DNA of 64,000 nt from Planobispora longispora (GCF_016863135.1 NZ_BOOH01000045.1:1-64000); one strand, 5' to 3'. Counted from the first letter of the stretch, positions 36,596-46,397 are shown. Program-made: numbers and translations. The notes: generated by a model not told the origin, from the letters alone.

Positions 36596-37375
36596 TCACA
36601 GGATGCCGGACAACCGGGACTCCACCTCGCGGTACCTGGCCACCGGGACCAGATGAACACCGTCGAAGGCGCCCGAGTCGCGGATGCGCAGCACCTGCTC
36701 GCAGGCGGCTTCCACCCCGGCGAGGCGGTCGTCCGCCACCCGCTCCACCAGGTCCGCCGGGATGTCGATGTCCGGGATCGCGGCGGCCATGCGACGGGCG
36801 TGGTTCTCGCTGGCGACGACCATCACACCGGCGTAGACCGGCACGTCCACCGGGTTGGCCTCGCGCCAGCGCAGCAGCGCGTCGAGGGAGAAGCTGACCT
36901 GGACGAACATGAAGTCGGCCGCGCGCTTCCAGGCGGGCAGCGGGCGCAGCCCGGCGGCGGCGCCGACCTGGAAGGCCGGGATGCCGGCGAACGCGGGGTC
37001 CCCGTCGAGGGAGCGAACCTCCTCGATCATCGAACGGACGGTGAGGTCGCTGGTCCGGTTGCCGGTGGTGGGCTTGTCGCCGTACACGAACAGGAAGCGC
37101 TCCACCCCGTAGGCCGCGGCGGTCAGCAGGTCGCGGCGGAAGCCCAGCAGGTTGCGGTCGCGGGAGTTGAGGCAGGCGATACTCCGCCCGCCCATCGCCT
37201 GGACCTCGTGGGCGACGGCGACGCTGGAGACGGTGGCCCGGCCGATGTGGTTGTCCGGGATCAGGAAGGAGTCCGCGATCCGGCTGAGCGTGCCGATCTG
37301 GTGGCGGACGTGTTTGAGGTCGGGACGGGTCGGTGGCTCGACCTCGCAGATGATGTCGAAGGGGCGAGTGGTCAT
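36596..37375 (-). CDS. Methylenetetrahydrofolate reductase-like (MTHFR-fold) protein
   Basis: A 259-residue TIM-barrel protein of the MTHFR superfamily. The N-terminus DIICEVEPPTRPDL resembles the family's first strand with its catalytic Glu. ACLNSRDRNLLGFRRDLLTA matches the conserved RDRN segment, and YGDKPT the next. The length is short compared with MetF (about 290). Such stand-alone paralogues occur in actinomycetes and may act with corrinoid methyltransferases; I see none here. A deleted second copy lies 2.4 kb upstream. The reading frame is intact. Confidence 0.82.
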   Translation of the reverse strand: MTTRPFDIICEVEPPTRPDLKHVRHQIGTLSRIADSFLIPDNHIGRATVSSVAVAHEVQAMGGRSIACLNSRDRNLLGFRRDLLTAAAYGVERFLFVYGDKPTTGNRTSDLTVRSMIEEVRSLDGDPAFAGIPAFQVGAAAGLRPLPAWKRAADFMFVQVSFSLDALLRWREANPVDVPVYAGVMVVASENHARRMAAAIPDIDIPADLVERVADDRLAGVEAACEQVLRIRDSGAFDGVHLVPVARYREVESRLSGIL

Positions 37376-37449
37376 GGGGTCAACCTAGACAGCCCCACCT
37401 GCGTGAACCATCCGGTTCCACGGGATGAGACGGGTGACCGGGGACAGGC

Positions 37450-37490
37450 GATGAGGGCCGTCCCCGCACTCGGCGGGGACGGCCCTCATC
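37450..37490 (-). terminator. Distal terminator of the PhoX gene
   Basis: Eighteen-base perfect arms (GATGAGGGCCGTCCCCGC) with a five-base loop. Second of two hairpins after PhoX. Confidence 0.85.
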
Positions 37491-37559
37491 ACTGCCATAG
37501 GGAAACCGGGTCCGGACGGAACCGGAGGGGAACCGCGCAACGGCCGTGCCGGAGGGGGT

Positions 37560-37622
37560 GGTACGGCCTGCGTCCCCCGGACCCCGCCCCGGACGCCTCC
37601 GGGGCGGGACGCAGGCCGTACC
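37560..37622 (-). terminator. Proximal terminator of the PhoX gene
   Basis: A long hairpin five bases past the PhoX stop. The outer arms are seventeen bases (GGTACGGCCTGCGTCCC) and the inner stem adds CCCGCCCCGG. Confidence 0.85.
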
Positions 37623-37626
37623 GGGC

Positions 37627-39711
37627 TCAGGAACCGATCTTCTTGCCCTGGGTGTGCCAGGCCACGGCGACCGACGGGCGGGGCTGGCTGTCGCCGCCGT
37701 CGGGCCAGTGGCTCGCCGGGGTCTCGGGCGAGGCGCCGTCGACCTCGCCCGGGTGCTGCACGGCGACGAAGACGCTGCGCTGGTCCTGGGTGATCAGCGG
37801 ACCGCAGGTCTCCGCGCCGATCGGCACGGTGAGGAACTGGCGCAGGTAGCCGCGCTCCCGGCCGGTGACCGGCATGACGAACAGGCCGTCGTTGAGCTTG
37901 AAGGCGTTGCCGTCGGTGGAGATCCACAGGTTGCCGTCGCGGTCGAAGGCGACGTTGTCCGGGCAGGAGATCGGCGAGACCTTGGTCTTGTCGAACCCGG
38001 CGAAGTAGGTGGCGGGGTCGCTCGGGTCACCGCAGACCACCGGCAGCGACCAGGCGAAGGTCGTGGCCCCGGCGTCGTTGCGCCTCTCGGCGATCTCCAG
38101 GATGTGGCCGTGCTTGTTGGACGGGCGCGGGTTGGCCTCGTCCACCTGGGCCGCGGTCCGGTTGGAGTTGTTGGTCAGCGCCAGGTAGACGCCGCCGGTG
38201 ACGGGATTGCGCTCGATGTCCTCGGGCCGGTCCATCTTGGTCGCGCCGACCTTGTCGGCGGCCAGGCGGGTGAAGACCAGGACCTCGGCGGCCGTCATGC
38301 CGGGCACGTGCGAGACGTTCCCGGTGACCAACGGGATCCACTCGCCGGAGCCGTCGAACTGCCCGTCGGCGGGGAGCTTGCCCGAGCCGTCGATCTCGGC
38401 GGCCGGGCTGTCGCCGGTGAACTTGGCCACGTACAGCGTGCCCTCGTCCAGCAGGGTGCGGTTGTGGCGGTCGAAGCCGGGGATGTAGCGCTTCTTCGAG
38501 ACGAACTTGTAAACGTACTCGAACCGGGAGTCGTCACCCATGTAGGCCACGACCCGGCCGTCCCTGGCCAGGGTGGTGGTGGCGCCCTCGTGGGCGAACC
38601 GGCCCAGGGCGGTGCGCTTGACCGGGGTGGAGTCGGGGTCGAACGGGTCGATCTCCACGATCCAGCCGAAGCGGTTGACCTCGTGCGAGTGCTTGGACAG
38701 GTCGAAGCGCTCCTCGAGCCGCTCCCAGCCGCGCCCGCTGGGAGCGGTCGAGGTGGTGCTGATGCCGTACCGCGCCAGGCCGGCCTTCTCCGCCTCGGGG
38801 GCGCCGCCGCCCTTGGCGAAGTACTGGTTGAAGTTCTCCTCGGCGGTCAGCACGGTGCCCCACGGGGTGGTGCCGCCCGCGCAGTTGTTCAGCATGCCCA
38901 GGACGACGGTGCCGGACGGGTCGGCGGCGGTCTTCAGCAGGTCGCTGCCCGCGGCCGGGCCGGTGAACTTCATCGGGGTCTGCGCGGTGACGCGCCGGTT
39001 GTAGCGGCGGGAGCCCCTGGTGACCAGCCTCCACTGACCGGAGTGGCCCACCCGCTCGATCTCCACGATCGAGCCGCCGTGCGCGGCCATACCGATCTTG
39101 ATCTGCTCCTCGGTCGCGGTGGCGCCACCGGCGTACCCGCGGAACATGAGCGCCTCGTCGGTGTACTCGTGGTTGACCCACAGCAGGCCGCGGTGGCCGC
39201 CCATCGGGAAGAAGGTGACGAAGTCGCAGTTGTAGCCGAACTGCTTGGCCTGCGCCGCGGCGGTCTGGTTCTCGTAGTCGAAGGCCGGGGCGTCGGGCAG
39301 GACCGGGTCGCCCCAGCGCACGACGGCGGCCGACTGGTACCCCTCGGGGACCACGATGCGGTCCTCGCGGTTGGGCGCGACGGCGGCGAACCGGAGCGAG
39401 CCCCGGCCGCCGTGCCTGGCGGCGTCGGCGGACAGGCTCTCCGGCTGGGGCTCGGCGGCCGCCGGAACGGCCCCCGCCACACCGGCCGCGCCGGCCCCGG
39501 CGGCGATGACGCCGAGCGCGCTCGCGCGCAACATGCCCCGGCGGGAGAGCGCCGAGGCGACCACGTCACCGAAGTAGGCGTTGCCGCTGGTGTTCGAGAC
39601 ATCGTGCGCGCAGGCGTTGCCACAGCGGAATTCACAGGTCAGCGCGCTGCGCCCACCCTTGTGCGGGCTCATGAGCAGCGGGAGCGAGCGGCGCGGCGAC
39701 GGGTTCGCCAC
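37627..39711 (-). CDS. phoX: PhoX family alkaline phosphatase (DUF839), Tat-exported
   Basis: A 694-residue phosphatase of the PhoX family, calcium/iron-dependent phosphomonoesterases that release phosphate outside the cell. A twin-arginine export signal is seen at SRRGMLRASALGVIAAGAGA, after an unusual 60-residue leader with CEFRCGNACAHD. That leader is typical of actinobacterial members. Conserved stretches include FFPMGGHRGLLWVNHEY, TPWGTVLTAEENFNQYF and YMGDDSRFEYVYKFVS. I place the start at GTG 39711, six bases after GGAGG; GTG 39732 upstream is possible. Phosphate starvation control is expected, but I see no clear PHO box. Confidence 0.9.
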   Translation of the reverse strand: MANPSPRRSLPLLMSPHKGGRSALTCEFRCGNACAHDVSNTSGNAYFGDVVASALSRRGMLRASALGVIAAGAGAAGVAGAVPAAAEPQPESLSADAARHGGRGSLRFAAVAPNREDRIVVPEGYQSAAVVRWGDPVLPDAPAFDYENQTAAAQAKQFGYNCDFVTFFPMGGHRGLLWVNHEYTDEALMFRGYAGGATATEEQIKIGMAAHGGSIVEIERVGHSGQWRLVTRGSRRYNRRVTAQTPMKFTGPAAGSDLLKTAADPSGTVVLGMLNNCAGGTTPWGTVLTAEENFNQYFAKGGGAPEAEKAGLARYGISTTSTAPSGRGWERLEERFDLSKHSHEVNRFGWIVEIDPFDPDSTPVKRTALGRFAHEGATTTLARDGRVVAYMGDDSRFEYVYKFVSKKRYIPGFDRHNRTLLDEGTLYVAKFTGDSPAAEIDGSGKLPADGQFDGSGEWIPLVTGNVSHVPGMTAAEVLVFTRLAADKVGATKMDRPEDIERNPVTGGVYLALTNNSNRTAAQVDEANPRPSNKHGHILEIAERRNDAGATTFAWSLPVVCGDPSDPATYFAGFDKTKVSPISCPDNVAFDRDGNLWISTDGNAFKLNDGLFVMPVTGRERGYLRQFLTVPIGAETCGPLITQDQRSVFVAVQHPGEVDGASPETPASHWPDGGDSQPRPSVAVAWHTQGKKIGS

Positions 39712-39869
39712 AGGGGCCTCCAGGGTGTGCACGGTTGTTCCGGGCCCGGACGCTACGGGCGCAGACCGAACCCGAGGTGAACGACGTTTGCCCGGATGAT
39801 GAACCGTTTGTCACTGATGTCCTGGTGCTCTCCGGGTCCCCTGACATCCCGCGGGACGCCACGGCATGC

Positions 39870-40328
39870 ATGATGAGAGGCGTGCCACCACACAAGCCTG
39901 ACGCCGCCAAAGTCCGCGCCGCGCTGGACGCCCAGCTGGTCGCGCTCGACGAACCGCCCTACGACGGCCCCGAGACCCCCGACGCCCTCCTGGGGGCGTG
40001 CGTCATGGCGGCCCTGCGGGCGTACGAGCGGGGGACGCGGCCGGAGCGGGAGGCCGCGCGCCTGGCCGTACGGCACCTGCTGGACCGGCTCGCGGCGGCG
40101 GCCCCCGGCCGGACCGTCGAGGTGCGGGTCCCGCCGTACGCCGCGGTTCAGTGCGTGGAGGGCCCCCGGCATACCCGGGGAACCCCTCCGAACGTGGTGG
40201 AGACGGACGCGCGGACCTGGCTGGAGCTGGCCACCGGACGGCTGACCTGGGCCGAGGCCATGGCTTCGGGAAGCGTCGCGGCGAGCGGCGCCCGGGCCGA
40301 CCTGTCCGACTATCTTCCGATCGGCTGA
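39870..40328 (+). CDS. Sterol carrier-like family protein (Rv0807-type)
   Basis: A 152-residue protein. PPNVVETDARTWLELATGRLTWAEAM is the signature of the actinobacterial SCP-2-like group, of which M. tuberculosis Rv0807 is a member. In that genome it also lies next to purF and purM, as here. The function is not known. The start is uncertain: ATG 39870 and ATG 39873 are adjacent, and GTG 39882 follows a purine-rich stretch. The longer frame from 39735 runs through the divergent PhoX promoter and is unlikely. Confidence 0.8.
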   Translation: MMRGVPPHKPDAAKVRAALDAQLVALDEPPYDGPETPDALLGACVMAALRAYERGTRPEREAARLAVRHLLDRLAAAAPGRTVEVRVPPYAAVQCVEGPRHTRGTPPNVVETDARTWLELATGRLTWAEAMASGSVAASGARADLSDYLPIG

Positions 40329-40330
40329 GG

Positions 40331-40381
40331 GTCCGTCAGGGATGGGGTCCGTCAGGGATTGAGTCCGTCAGGGATTGAGTC
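40331..40381. repeat. 16-base tandem repeat (three units)
   Basis: GTCCGTCAGGGATKGG-like units start at 40331, 40347 and 40363. The last covers the stop codon of the DUF4190 gene; the first lies just past the stop of the convergent sterol-carrier-like gene. Confidence 0.8.
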
Positions 40382-41630
40382 CGGTCCTGATGCCGAACCG
40401 CTCCTCGACGCAGGACCGCTGGATCTCGGGCGGCAGGTTCAGGCAGTCGCCGACCCGGTTGGCGAACCAGACCATGAACCCGGCGAAAATGATCAGAGCG
40501 AGGGCGCTCAGGGCCAGGCCGACCCAGGCGCGGCTCCGGTTGGAGTTCTTGACGATCGCGACGATGCCGATGACCACCCCGACGAGCGCCGTCAGCGCGC
40601 CGAGCCCGCAGGCCAGGAGCAGGACGAGGCTGACGATGCCGAGCACCAGGGTCGCGGTGCCCAGCCCGCCGCCCTGCGCGCCCTTGGGCCAGTCCCCCAT
40701 CGGGGGAGCCGGATATCCCGCCGGGCCTCCGGGATAGGCGGGGACGCCCGGGGGAGGCGGGTAGCCCTGTCCCGCGCCGTAAGGCTGCGCTCCGCCGGGC
40801 ACGACGCCCGGCGTCGGGCCGCCGTAGGGACCGCTCGGCGCCGCCCCGTTGTGCGGAGCGCCCGATGCCGGAGCGCCCGATGCCGGAGCGCCCGGTGCCG
40901 GACCGCCGTAAGGACCGCTCGGCGCCGCCCCGTTGTGCGGACCGCCCGATGACGGCCCGCCGTAGGAACCGCCCGGTGGCGGACCACCGTAGGAACCGCT
41001 CGACGCCGGGCCGCCCGGTGGCGGACCGCCGTAGGAACCGCTCGACGCCGGGCCGCCCGGTGGCGGCCCGCCGTAGGAACCGCCCGGTGGCGGGCCGCCG
41101 TAAGGGTCGCCCGGCGCCGGAGCTCCGTGCGGGCTCTCCGTCACCGGGACGCCGTGCCGCCCGCCCGCCCCCGACGGCCGGTCCGGCGGGAACCCGCCGC
41201 CGACGGGTTCGGTGGCCTCGGAGGGGACGGTGGAGAAGTCCTTCGACGGGGTGGGCGGGTCGTAGCGCGAGGGCGGGGACGCGCCCGCGGACATGCCGGG
41301 AGCGCCCAGGGGCGGCCTCTGCTCCGCCTGGACCGGCGGAGGGACCTCCGGCGCGTCCGGCATGTCCGGAGTCGGCGGCACCGGCTCCCGCGGTGCGGGC
41401 TCGGGCGGCCCCGGCGGCGGCTCGCCGGGCCCCGACGGCTCCGGGGTGTACGGCGGCGGTTCACTGGGGTCCGGAGGCTCCGGGGTGTACGGCGGCATCT
41501 CGCCGGAACCGGAGTGTTCCGGGGTGTACGGCGGGTGCGAGGCGGGCTCCTCCGGCTCGGCGGGATCGGCCGGCCGGTTCCCGGGCTCCCGTCGCGGATC
41601 AGGCTGGTTTGGATCCACAGGTGATGTCAC
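40368..41630 (-). CDS. DUF4190 membrane protein with long Pro/Gly repeat region
   Basis: A 420-residue protein. The first 290 residues are low complexity: acidic/Pro-rich at first, then repeats of about 14 residues such as GGPPPGGPASSGSYGG. The C-terminus has two membrane helices (LVLGIVSLVLLLACGLGAL and LALSALALIIFAGFMVWFA), characteristic of DUF4190. Topology suggests the long tail lies in the cytoplasm. The function is unknown; such proteins often accompany signalling or cell-envelope genes. Start GTG 41630 follows GGGAGAGC. An antisense open frame over it is only its shadow. Confidence 0.82.
   Translation of the reverse strand: MTSPVDPNQPDPRREPGNRPADPAEPEEPASHPPYTPEHSGSGEMPPYTPEPPDPSEPPPYTPEPSGPGEPPPGPPEPAPREPVPPTPDMPDAPEVPPPVQAEQRPPLGAPGMSAGASPPSRYDPPTPSKDFSTVPSEATEPVGGGFPPDRPSGAGGRHGVPVTESPHGAPAPGDPYGGPPPGGSYGGPPPGGPASSGSYGGPPPGGPASSGSYGGPPPGGSYGGPSSGGPHNGAAPSGPYGGPAPGAPASGAPASGAPHNGAAPSGPYGGPTPGVVPGGAQPYGAGQGYPPPPGVPAYPGGPAGYPAPPMGDWPKGAQGGGLGTATLVLGIVSLVLLLACGLGALTALVGVVIGIVAIVKNSNRSRAWVGLALSALALIIFAGFMVWFANRVGDCLNLPPEIQRSCVEERFGIRTGLNP
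40775..41112 (-). repeat. In-gene tandem repeats coding Pro/Gly/Ser-Tyr units
   Basis: DNA repeats within the DUF4190 gene. The clearest is a 42-base unit, nearly identical at 40993 and 41035. Shorter units of about 30 bases surround it. They likely change copy number in related strains. Confidence 0.75.
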
Positions 41631-41797
41631 GTCTGCTCTCCCGACGCGTCGGTATGCCGATCTCACCCTCCCCTGGACCTGCCACCCGAAACCGGGACGC
41701 CACGCCAAAAGGCAGACGATTGTTCGGTAAAACCAGAACAAACGGAAGAGACGGACCCGGAGTACGAGCAGCCAGGAAGCGCACCTACACTGAAGCC

Positions 41798-43270
41798 GTG
41801 CTGAAGGGCGACGGCCAGCTGAGCCATGACCTTGATCCCCACGACCGTCCTCCGAAGGACGCCTGCGGCGTCTTCGGCGTATGGGCCCCGGGGGAGGAAG
41901 TCTCCAAACTCACCTACTACGGGCTGTACGCGTTGCAGCACCGCGGACAGGAGTCCGCGGGCATCGCGGTCAGCGAGGGCAGCCGCATCCTCGTCTACAA
42001 GGACATGGGCCTGGTCGCCCAGGTCTTCGACGAGTCGATCCTCGGCACCCTCCGCGGTCACCTGGCCATCGGCCACTGCCGCTACTCGACCACCGGGTCG
42101 AGCGTCTGGGAGAACGCTCAGCCGACGCTGAGCTCGACCGAGGTCGGCGGGCTCGCGCTGGCCCACAACGGCAACCTGATCAACACCCGCGAGCTGTCCC
42201 GGCGCCTCGCGCCGGGCACCACCCGCGCCACCACCGACACCGAGGTGCTGGCCGCGCTGCTGGCCCAGGACCGCAGCCAGCCGGTCGAAGACGCCGCCGC
42301 CGAGCTGCTCCCCCAGGTCAAGGGCGCCTACTCGCTCGTCTTCATGGACGAGAAGACGCTCTACGCCGCCCGCGACCCGCAGGGCATCCGCCCGCTGGTC
42401 CTGGGCCGCCTCCCGGGGGCGGAGGGGCACAGCCACGGGGGCGGGACCAAGAGCGGCTGGGTCGTCGCCTCCGAGACCGCCGCCCTCGACATCGTGGGCG
42501 CGGTGTTCGTCCGCGAGATCGACCCGGGCGAGCTCATCACCATCGACGAGAACGGGGTGCGCTCGCGCCGGTTCGCGCTGGCCGAGCCCAAGGGCTGCCT
42601 GTTCGAGTACGTCTACCTGGCCCGCCCCGACACCACCATCGCGGGACGCAGCGTGCAGTCCACCCGCGTCGAGGTCGGCCGCGTGCTGGCCCGCGAGCAC
42701 CCGGTCGAGGCCGACCTGGTCATCCCCACGCCCGAGTCGGGCACCCCGGCCGCCGTCGGCTACGCCGAGGCGAGCGGGATCCCGTACGGCCAGGGCCTGG
42801 TGAAGAACTCCTACGTCGGCCGGACCTTCATCCAGCCGTCCCAGACCATCCGCCAGCTCGGCATCCGGCTCAAGCTGAACCCGCTGAAGGAGGTCGTCGC
42901 CGGCAAGCGCCTGGTGGTCGTGGACGACTCCATCGTGCGCGGCAACACCCAGCGGGCGATCGTCAAGATGTTGCGCGAGGCGGGAGCCCGGGAGGTCCAC
43001 GTCCGGATCTCCTCGCCCCCGGTCGCCTGGCCGTGCTTCTACGGCATCGACTTCGCCACCCGGGCCGAGCTGATCGCCGGCTCGCTCAGCGTGGAGGAGA
43101 TCCGCGACTCCCTCGGCGCCGACTCGCTCGGCTACATCTCGCTGGAGGGCCTGACCGAGGCCACCACGCTCCCCTCCGACCGGCTCTGCCGCGCCTGCTT
43201 CACCGGTGAGTACCCGATCGCCGTCGACCAGGACAACGTCGGCAAGTACGTCCTGGAGGCGAAGGCGTGA
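41798..43270 (+). CDS. purF: Amidophosphoribosyltransferase
   Basis: A 490-residue enzyme for the first committed step of purine synthesis (PRPP plus glutamine). The N-terminal nucleophile Cys follows a propeptide (about residue 18, DACGVFGVW). ALQHRGQESAGI and HCRYSTTGSS complete the glutaminase. The PRPP site VVVDDSIVRGNTQ lies in the C-terminal half. The start GTG 41798 agrees with homologues that begin shortly before DACGVFG. The very long open frame upstream is a shadow of DUF4190. PurM follows after 55 bases. Confidence 0.97.
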   Translation: MLKGDGQLSHDLDPHDRPPKDACGVFGVWAPGEEVSKLTYYGLYALQHRGQESAGIAVSEGSRILVYKDMGLVAQVFDESILGTLRGHLAIGHCRYSTTGSSVWENAQPTLSSTEVGGLALAHNGNLINTRELSRRLAPGTTRATTDTEVLAALLAQDRSQPVEDAAAELLPQVKGAYSLVFMDEKTLYAARDPQGIRPLVLGRLPGAEGHSHGGGTKSGWVVASETAALDIVGAVFVREIDPGELITIDENGVRSRRFALAEPKGCLFEYVYLARPDTTIAGRSVQSTRVEVGRVLAREHPVEADLVIPTPESGTPAAVGYAEASGIPYGQGLVKNSYVGRTFIQPSQTIRQLGIRLKLNPLKEVVAGKRLVVVDDSIVRGNTQRAIVKMLREAGAREVHVRISSPPVAWPCFYGIDFATRAELIAGSLSVEEIRDSLGADSLGYISLEGLTEATTLPSDRLCRACFTGEYPIAVDQDNVGKYVLEAKA

Positions 43271-43325
43271 GCCCGCGCGCCGGGAAGCACAGCACGAAGG
43301 TCGTGCGACCGACGAAGGAAGTTGA

Positions 43326-44351
43326 ATGACCAGTTACGCCGCCGCCGGTGTGGACATCGACGCGGGTGAACGCGCCGTCGAGCTGATGAAGTCGAAGGTC
43401 GCCCGGTCGCGGCGGCCCGAGGTCGTCGACGATCCCAGCGGGTTCGCCGGCCTCTTCGACGCCTCCGCGCTGCTGGCCTACCGGCGTCCGCTGCTGACCA
43501 CCTCGACCGACGGCGTCGGGACCAAGGTCATGCTGGCCCAGCGGGTCGGAAAGCACGACACGATCGGCATCGACCTGGTCGGCATGGTCGTGGACGACCT
43601 GGTGGTCTGCGGCGCGGAGCCGCTGTTCATGACCGACTACATCGCCTGCGGCAAGGTCGTCCCCGAGCGGATCGCCGAGATCGTCGGCGGCGTCGCCGAG
43701 GGCTGCCGCCTGGCGGGGACCGCGCTGATCGGCGGCGAGACGGCCGAGCACCCGGGCGCCATGGGCGCGGACGAATACGACCTGGCGGGCGCCGCCACCG
43801 GTGTCGTCGAGGCCGACGCCATGCTGGGCCGGCACCGGGTCCGCGAGGGCGACGTGGTGCTGGCGCTGGCCTCCTCCGGCGTGCACTCCAACGGCTACTC
43901 GCTGGTCCGGCACATCATCTCGCTCGCCGGGCTCCCGCTGGAGCGGGAGGTTCCCGAGTTCGGCCGGACGCTGGGCGAGGAGCTGCTGGAGCCGACCAGG
44001 ATCTACTCCCTGGACTGCCTCGCGCTGGCCCGTTCCGTCGAGGTCCACGCCTACGCGCACATCACCGGCGGCGGTCTGGCGGGCAACCTGTCCCGCTCGC
44101 TCCCGCCCACGATGGACGCGCTGCTGGACCGCTCGTCCTGGACCCCGCCGCCCGTCTTCGGCTTCCTGGCCGAGCACGGCAAGGTCGCGCAGGCCGACAT
44201 GGACCGCACCTTCAACCTGGGTGTGGGCATGGCGGCGATCGTCCCGGCGGACGCGGTCGACGCGGCACTGGCCCTGCTGGAGGAGCGGGGCCTGCCGGCC
44301 TGGGTCCTCGGCGAGGTCGTCCCCGGCGCGGGCGAGGCCCGCTACCGCTGA
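43326..44351 (+). CDS. purM: Phosphoribosylformylglycinamidine cyclo-ligase
   Basis: A 341-residue AIR synthetase (step five of purine synthesis), ATP-dependent. STDGVGTKVMLAQRVGKHDTIGIDLVGM is the signature, with GGETAEHPGAM following. The C-terminal GLAGNLSRSLP fits. ATG 43326 follows GAAGGAAGTTGA. It forms an operon with purF. A strong hairpin 280 bases downstream separates it from DUF3073. Confidence 0.97.
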   Translation: MTSYAAAGVDIDAGERAVELMKSKVARSRRPEVVDDPSGFAGLFDASALLAYRRPLLTTSTDGVGTKVMLAQRVGKHDTIGIDLVGMVVDDLVVCGAEPLFMTDYIACGKVVPERIAEIVGGVAEGCRLAGTALIGGETAEHPGAMGADEYDLAGAATGVVEADAMLGRHRVREGDVVLALASSGVHSNGYSLVRHIISLAGLPLEREVPEFGRTLGEELLEPTRIYSLDCLALARSVEVHAYAHITGGGLAGNLSRSLPPTMDALLDRSSWTPPPVFGFLAEHGKVAQADMDRTFNLGVGMAAIVPADAVDAALALLEERGLPAWVLGEVVPGAGEARYR

Positions 44352-44693
44352 GGCGCGACACGGACGAAACGAGCGACACGGACCTCCCGGCGCCGCGCCG
44401 TACGACGGCGCCGGGAAGGCCCGTGCGCCGTCTCGCCGTACCGGCGCCACAGGAAACACCCGTGGCCGTGTCGGGCGGAGCACCGGCCCGTCCCGCGTGA
44501 GCGCGCGGCCGTCGGGCTGCGGCCCCGTGCCGGAGCCGGTCAGTCGGCCGGTCGGCCGGAGGAATGAAGTCGAAGAGCCCGTGAGTCCATGGAGACGACG
44601 AGGTCGTCAGATTCTGATTCTGACGCACGGATAGGACACCCGGTGGCCCATGGCCACCGGGTGTCCTGATTCGCCTTTCAAACGAAAATTCGC
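44352..44693. other. 342-base gap between purM and the DUF3073 gene
   Basis: GC-rich non-coding DNA, apart from the terminator hairpin at 44633-44667. The word ACGG/CGGC is frequent but no ordered repeat is seen. Confidence 0.5.
44633..44667. terminator. Bidirectional terminator between purM and DUF3073
   Basis: Sixteen-base perfect arms (AGGACACCCGGTGGCC) with a CAT loop. It is 26 bases from the DUF3073 stop. Confidence 0.9.
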
Positions 44694-44927
44694 CTACCGG
44701 CGACCGCGTGAGTCGTCATCCCGCTCGTCGTCGGAGCCGAAGTCATCGGCGTAATCGGCATAGCGATCCGCCAGCTCGTCGTAGGAGTCGTCGGCGTCGT
44801 CGTTGTGGTCGGAGTCGTCTCCGACTCCGAGTTCGTGGCGAAGACGCTCAAGATCGGTGCCACCGCTGTTGTACTTCAGCTGGCGAGCAACCTTGACCTG
44901 CTTGGCCTTTGCTCGGCCGCGCCCCAT
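44694..44927 (-). CDS. DUF3073 family small protein
   Basis: A 77-residue highly charged protein. The start MGRGRAKAKQVKVARQLKY is diagnostic of DUF3073 (M. tuberculosis Rv0810c-like); the tail is almost all Asp/Asn/Ser and Arg. Next to purM, as in other actinobacteria. The function is unknown. Confidence 0.9.
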   Translation of the reverse strand: MGRGRAKAKQVKVARQLKYNSGGTDLERLRHELGVGDDSDHNDDADDSYDELADRYADYADDFGSDDERDDDSRGRR

Positions 44928-45077
44928 TGGCTCGACCCCCTCGTGTGGGGTCGTGCCCGACCCCTCGTCGCTAACGCACCACGCACTGACGCCACCCGAC
45001 TTGAGGCGTCAGCTCTCGTTCGACTACAACCGTACCTGTTTTGCGCCCGCCTCGGTACGCCGTATGGGCGCGAGGGA

Positions 45078-46193
45078 CTACCGGCCCAGCCAAATGCCCC
45101 TAATTCGCCCGACTTCCGACATTCTGCGCTCGGCCAGCCTATCCGCTGCGACCGCCGGAGGGACGCCATCCTCCGCCGCCGTAGCGAAAATCTTGAGAGT
45201 CGTGGCGTAGATCTTGGTGGCCTTTGCCCGGGCACGGTCCATATCGAACCCGCCGATCTCGTCGGCGACCTGGATCACACCGCCGGAATTGACGACGTAG
45301 TCGGGCGCGTAGAGGATGCCGCGGTCGGCGAGTCGCTTCTCCACGCCGGGGTGGGCGAGCTGGTTGTTGGCGCCGCCGCAGACGATCGTGGCGCGCAGCC
45401 GGAGGACCGTGTCGTCGTCCAGGGCGCCGCCCAGCGCGCACGGCGCGTAGACGTCGATGTCCGCCCCGGTCAGCTCCACCTGGTCGGCGACGACCTCCAC
45501 CTGGGGGTGGCGCTGCCGTACCCGCTCGACCGCCTGCTCGCTGACGTCGCAGATCACGACCTCGGCGCCGTCCTCGACGAGGAGGTCCACCAGCCGGTGG
45601 CCGACCTTCCCGACGCCCTCGACCCCGACCCGCCTGCCGCGCAGCGACGGCGTGCCGAAGGAGTGCTCGGCCGCGGCCCGCATGCCCTGGAACACCCCGA
45701 AGGCGGTCAGGATGGAGGAGTCCCCGGCGCCGCCGTGCGCGACGGTCCGCCCGGTCACGTAGGGGGTCTCGCGGGCGACGAGGTCCATGTCCTCGCTGTA
45801 GGTGCCCACGTCGCACGCGGTCAGGTAGCGCCCGCCCAGGGAGTGGATGAACCTGCCGTAGGCGCGGAGCATCGCCTCGTTCTTGTCCCGGTCGGGGTCG
45901 CCGATGATGACGGCCTTGCCGCCGCCGAGGTCGAGACCCGCCAGGGCGTTCTTGTAGGCCATCGCCCGGGAGAGGTTGAGCACGTCGGCCAGGGCGGCCT
46001 GCTCGCTCTCGTAGGGATAGAACCTCGTGCCGCCGAGGGCCGGGCCCAGAGCGGTGTTGTAGATCGCGATGATCGCGTAGAGGCCGCTGCGCTCGTCCGA
46101 GCAGAAAACGACCTGCTCGTGCTTGGCCTGTCCGCTCATCGGGGTGCCTGCTGGGCTTGCATCCTTGTGGGAGAGCCCGAAGACGTCCGTCAC
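45078..46193 (-). CDS. vdh: Valine (branched-chain) dehydrogenase
   Basis: A 371-residue Glu/Leu/Phe/Val dehydrogenase that converts valine, leucine or isoleucine to 2-oxoacids with [17 protein letters not shown] and the catalytic Lys region [14 protein letters not shown] are family signatures. The NAD-binding [13 protein letters not shown] lies in the second half. GTG 46193 (VTDVFGLSH) is chosen by analogy with Streptomyces Vdh, whose N-terminus is similar. The longer frame to 46388 has no family support. The 2-oxoacids made would feed the E1/E2 complex in this window. It neighbours DUF3073 and precedes bldC, in a conserved order. Confidence 0.93.
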   Translation of the reverse strand: MTDVFGLSHKDASPAGTPMSGQAKHEQVVFCSDERSGLYAIIAIYNTALGPALGGTRFYPYESEQAALADVLNLSRAMAYKNALAGLDLGGGKAVIIGDPDRDKNEAMLRAYGRFIHSLGGRYLTACDVGTYSEDMDLVARETPYVTGRTVAHGGAGDSSILTAFGVFQGMRAAAEHSFGTPSLRGRRVGVEGVGKVGHRLVDLLVEDGAEVVICDVSEQAVERVRQRHPQVEVVADQVELTGADIDVYAPCALGGALDDDTVLRLRATIVCGGANNQLAHPGVEKRLADRGILYAPDYVVNSGGVIQVADEIGGFDMDRARAKATKIYATTLKIFATAAEDGVPPAVAADRLAERRMSEVGRIRGIWLGR

Positions 46194-46397
46194 TGTGGTG
46201 ACTCCCGGTCGTCCGGTCCGCCGCCCCTTCGCGGCGGAGATCACTCTCAGGGTAACCACAACCGCTGGTGAACGAAGAGGGAAAGCCCCCCTTCTCACCT
46301 GCCGAGACGCGATCGAGACGCGGTCAGACCCCACCGGCCCGCACGACGGACGGGTCGATACCGGACAACAGCGGGGTCTTCGTGGCACGATGCGAGC

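Noticed and set aside
40865-41797. A 311-residue N-terminal extension of PurF
   Set aside because: It reads Arg/Pro-rich antisense to the DUF4190 repeats. PurF needs its catalytic Cys near the N-terminus, which fits GTG 41798.
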